From: Dunaliella salina
Lineage: Eukaryota; Chlorophyta; Chlorophyceae; Chlamydomonadales; Dunaliellaceae
NCBI GenBank assembly: GCA_002284615.2
Contig: MU069745.1
Location: forward strand, 4,136-19,461
Direction: 5' to 3'
Length of the DNA: 15,326 nt
Position 1 is the stretch's first letter, and each line of letters starts with the position of its first letter. This document shows positions 15,207 to 15,326 of this stretch, piece by piece. Made by a program: the position numbers and the translations under genes. Below the pieces are notes generated by a model. That model was not told the origin of the DNA. It ran no database searches and saw nothing but the letters and a program-made list of their open reading frames with translations.

Positions 15207-15326
15207 TTTTCTTTTCTTTTCTTTTCTTTTCTTTTCTTTTCTTTTCTTTTCTTTTCTTTTCTTTTCTTCTTTTCTTTTCTTTTCTTTTCTTTTCTTTTCT
15301 TTTCTTTTCTTTTCTTTTCTTTTCTT
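15207..15326 (+). repeat. (TTTTC)n tail of copy D
   Basis: About 24 near-perfect pentamer units with one irregularity (CTTCTTTT near 15266). It reaches the window end, so its full length is unknown. Confidence 0.93.

Larger units (their letters stand above)
13862..15326 (+). mobile_element. Copy D: 5'-truncated family 2 element, runs off the right edge
   Basis: It starts at GATGCCATTGCAAAGCATCAGG, matching copy B from 8381 (last RNase H Asp codon) onward, directly after the tail of copy B. It contains the linker, knuckle, PD-ExK-like domain, 3' UTR and a long (TTTTC)n tail that continues beyond the window. Its 5' truncation and tail are typical of target-primed reverse transcription. Confidence 0.82.

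Overview
The window looks like a graveyard of non-LTR (LINE-type) retroelements in a eukaryotic nuclear genome. I see no intact host gene, no tRNA or rRNA and no bacterial-style operon. My best guess for the organism is a chlorophyte green alga, perhaps of the Chlamydomonadales. The basis is moderate GC, CAG/CTG-rich coding repeats, and elements combining APE, RNase H and a restriction-like endonuclease (the Dualen family, with two endonucleases, was described from Chlamydomonas). This is inference; the genus cannot be read from the sequence.

Two families explain most of the DNA. Family 1 (called LINE-2 and LINE-3 here) has an Ala-rich N-terminus, an APE endonuclease, a reverse transcriptase (RT) and a Cys/His zinc knuckle. 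It ends in a 9-bp tail repeat (TTGTAACCC or CTTGTAAAC) and makes 10-bp target-site duplications. Family 2 (copies E, A, B, D) encodes, in order, an N-terminal region, a PHD finger, an NPPY-type adenine methyltransferase-like domain resembling PCIF1, RNase H, a CCHC knuckle and a PD-(D/E)XK nuclease-like domain, with a shared C-terminus NPPDPH. It ends in a (TTTTC)n tail. No RT is visible in family 2.

Layout: 1-475, copy E (minus, fragment). 476-1340, mostly unassigned, with a GC-rich fragment carrying a family 1 tail. 1412-13860, copy B (plus), split twice: LINE-3 (minus, 1788-5200) sits at a 10-bp duplication and is itself split by copy A (plus, about 2340-4537); LINE-2 (minus, 8641-12714) sits at a perfect 10-bp duplication. 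Removing each family 1 insert brings copy B together in one uninterrupted phase, which strongly supports the nesting. Copy B also carries a 541-bp and a 193-bp tandem duplication and a tiny tail-only insertion. 13862-15326, copy D (plus), 5'-truncated, abuts the end of B and runs off the right edge in a long (TTTTC)n tract.

Every coding copy is broken by stops and frameshifts, although many catalytic residues survive. The most interesting object is family 2: a retrotransposon-like element joining a chromatin reader, a methyltransferase, RNase H and a nuclease, with no polymerase seen in any copy here.
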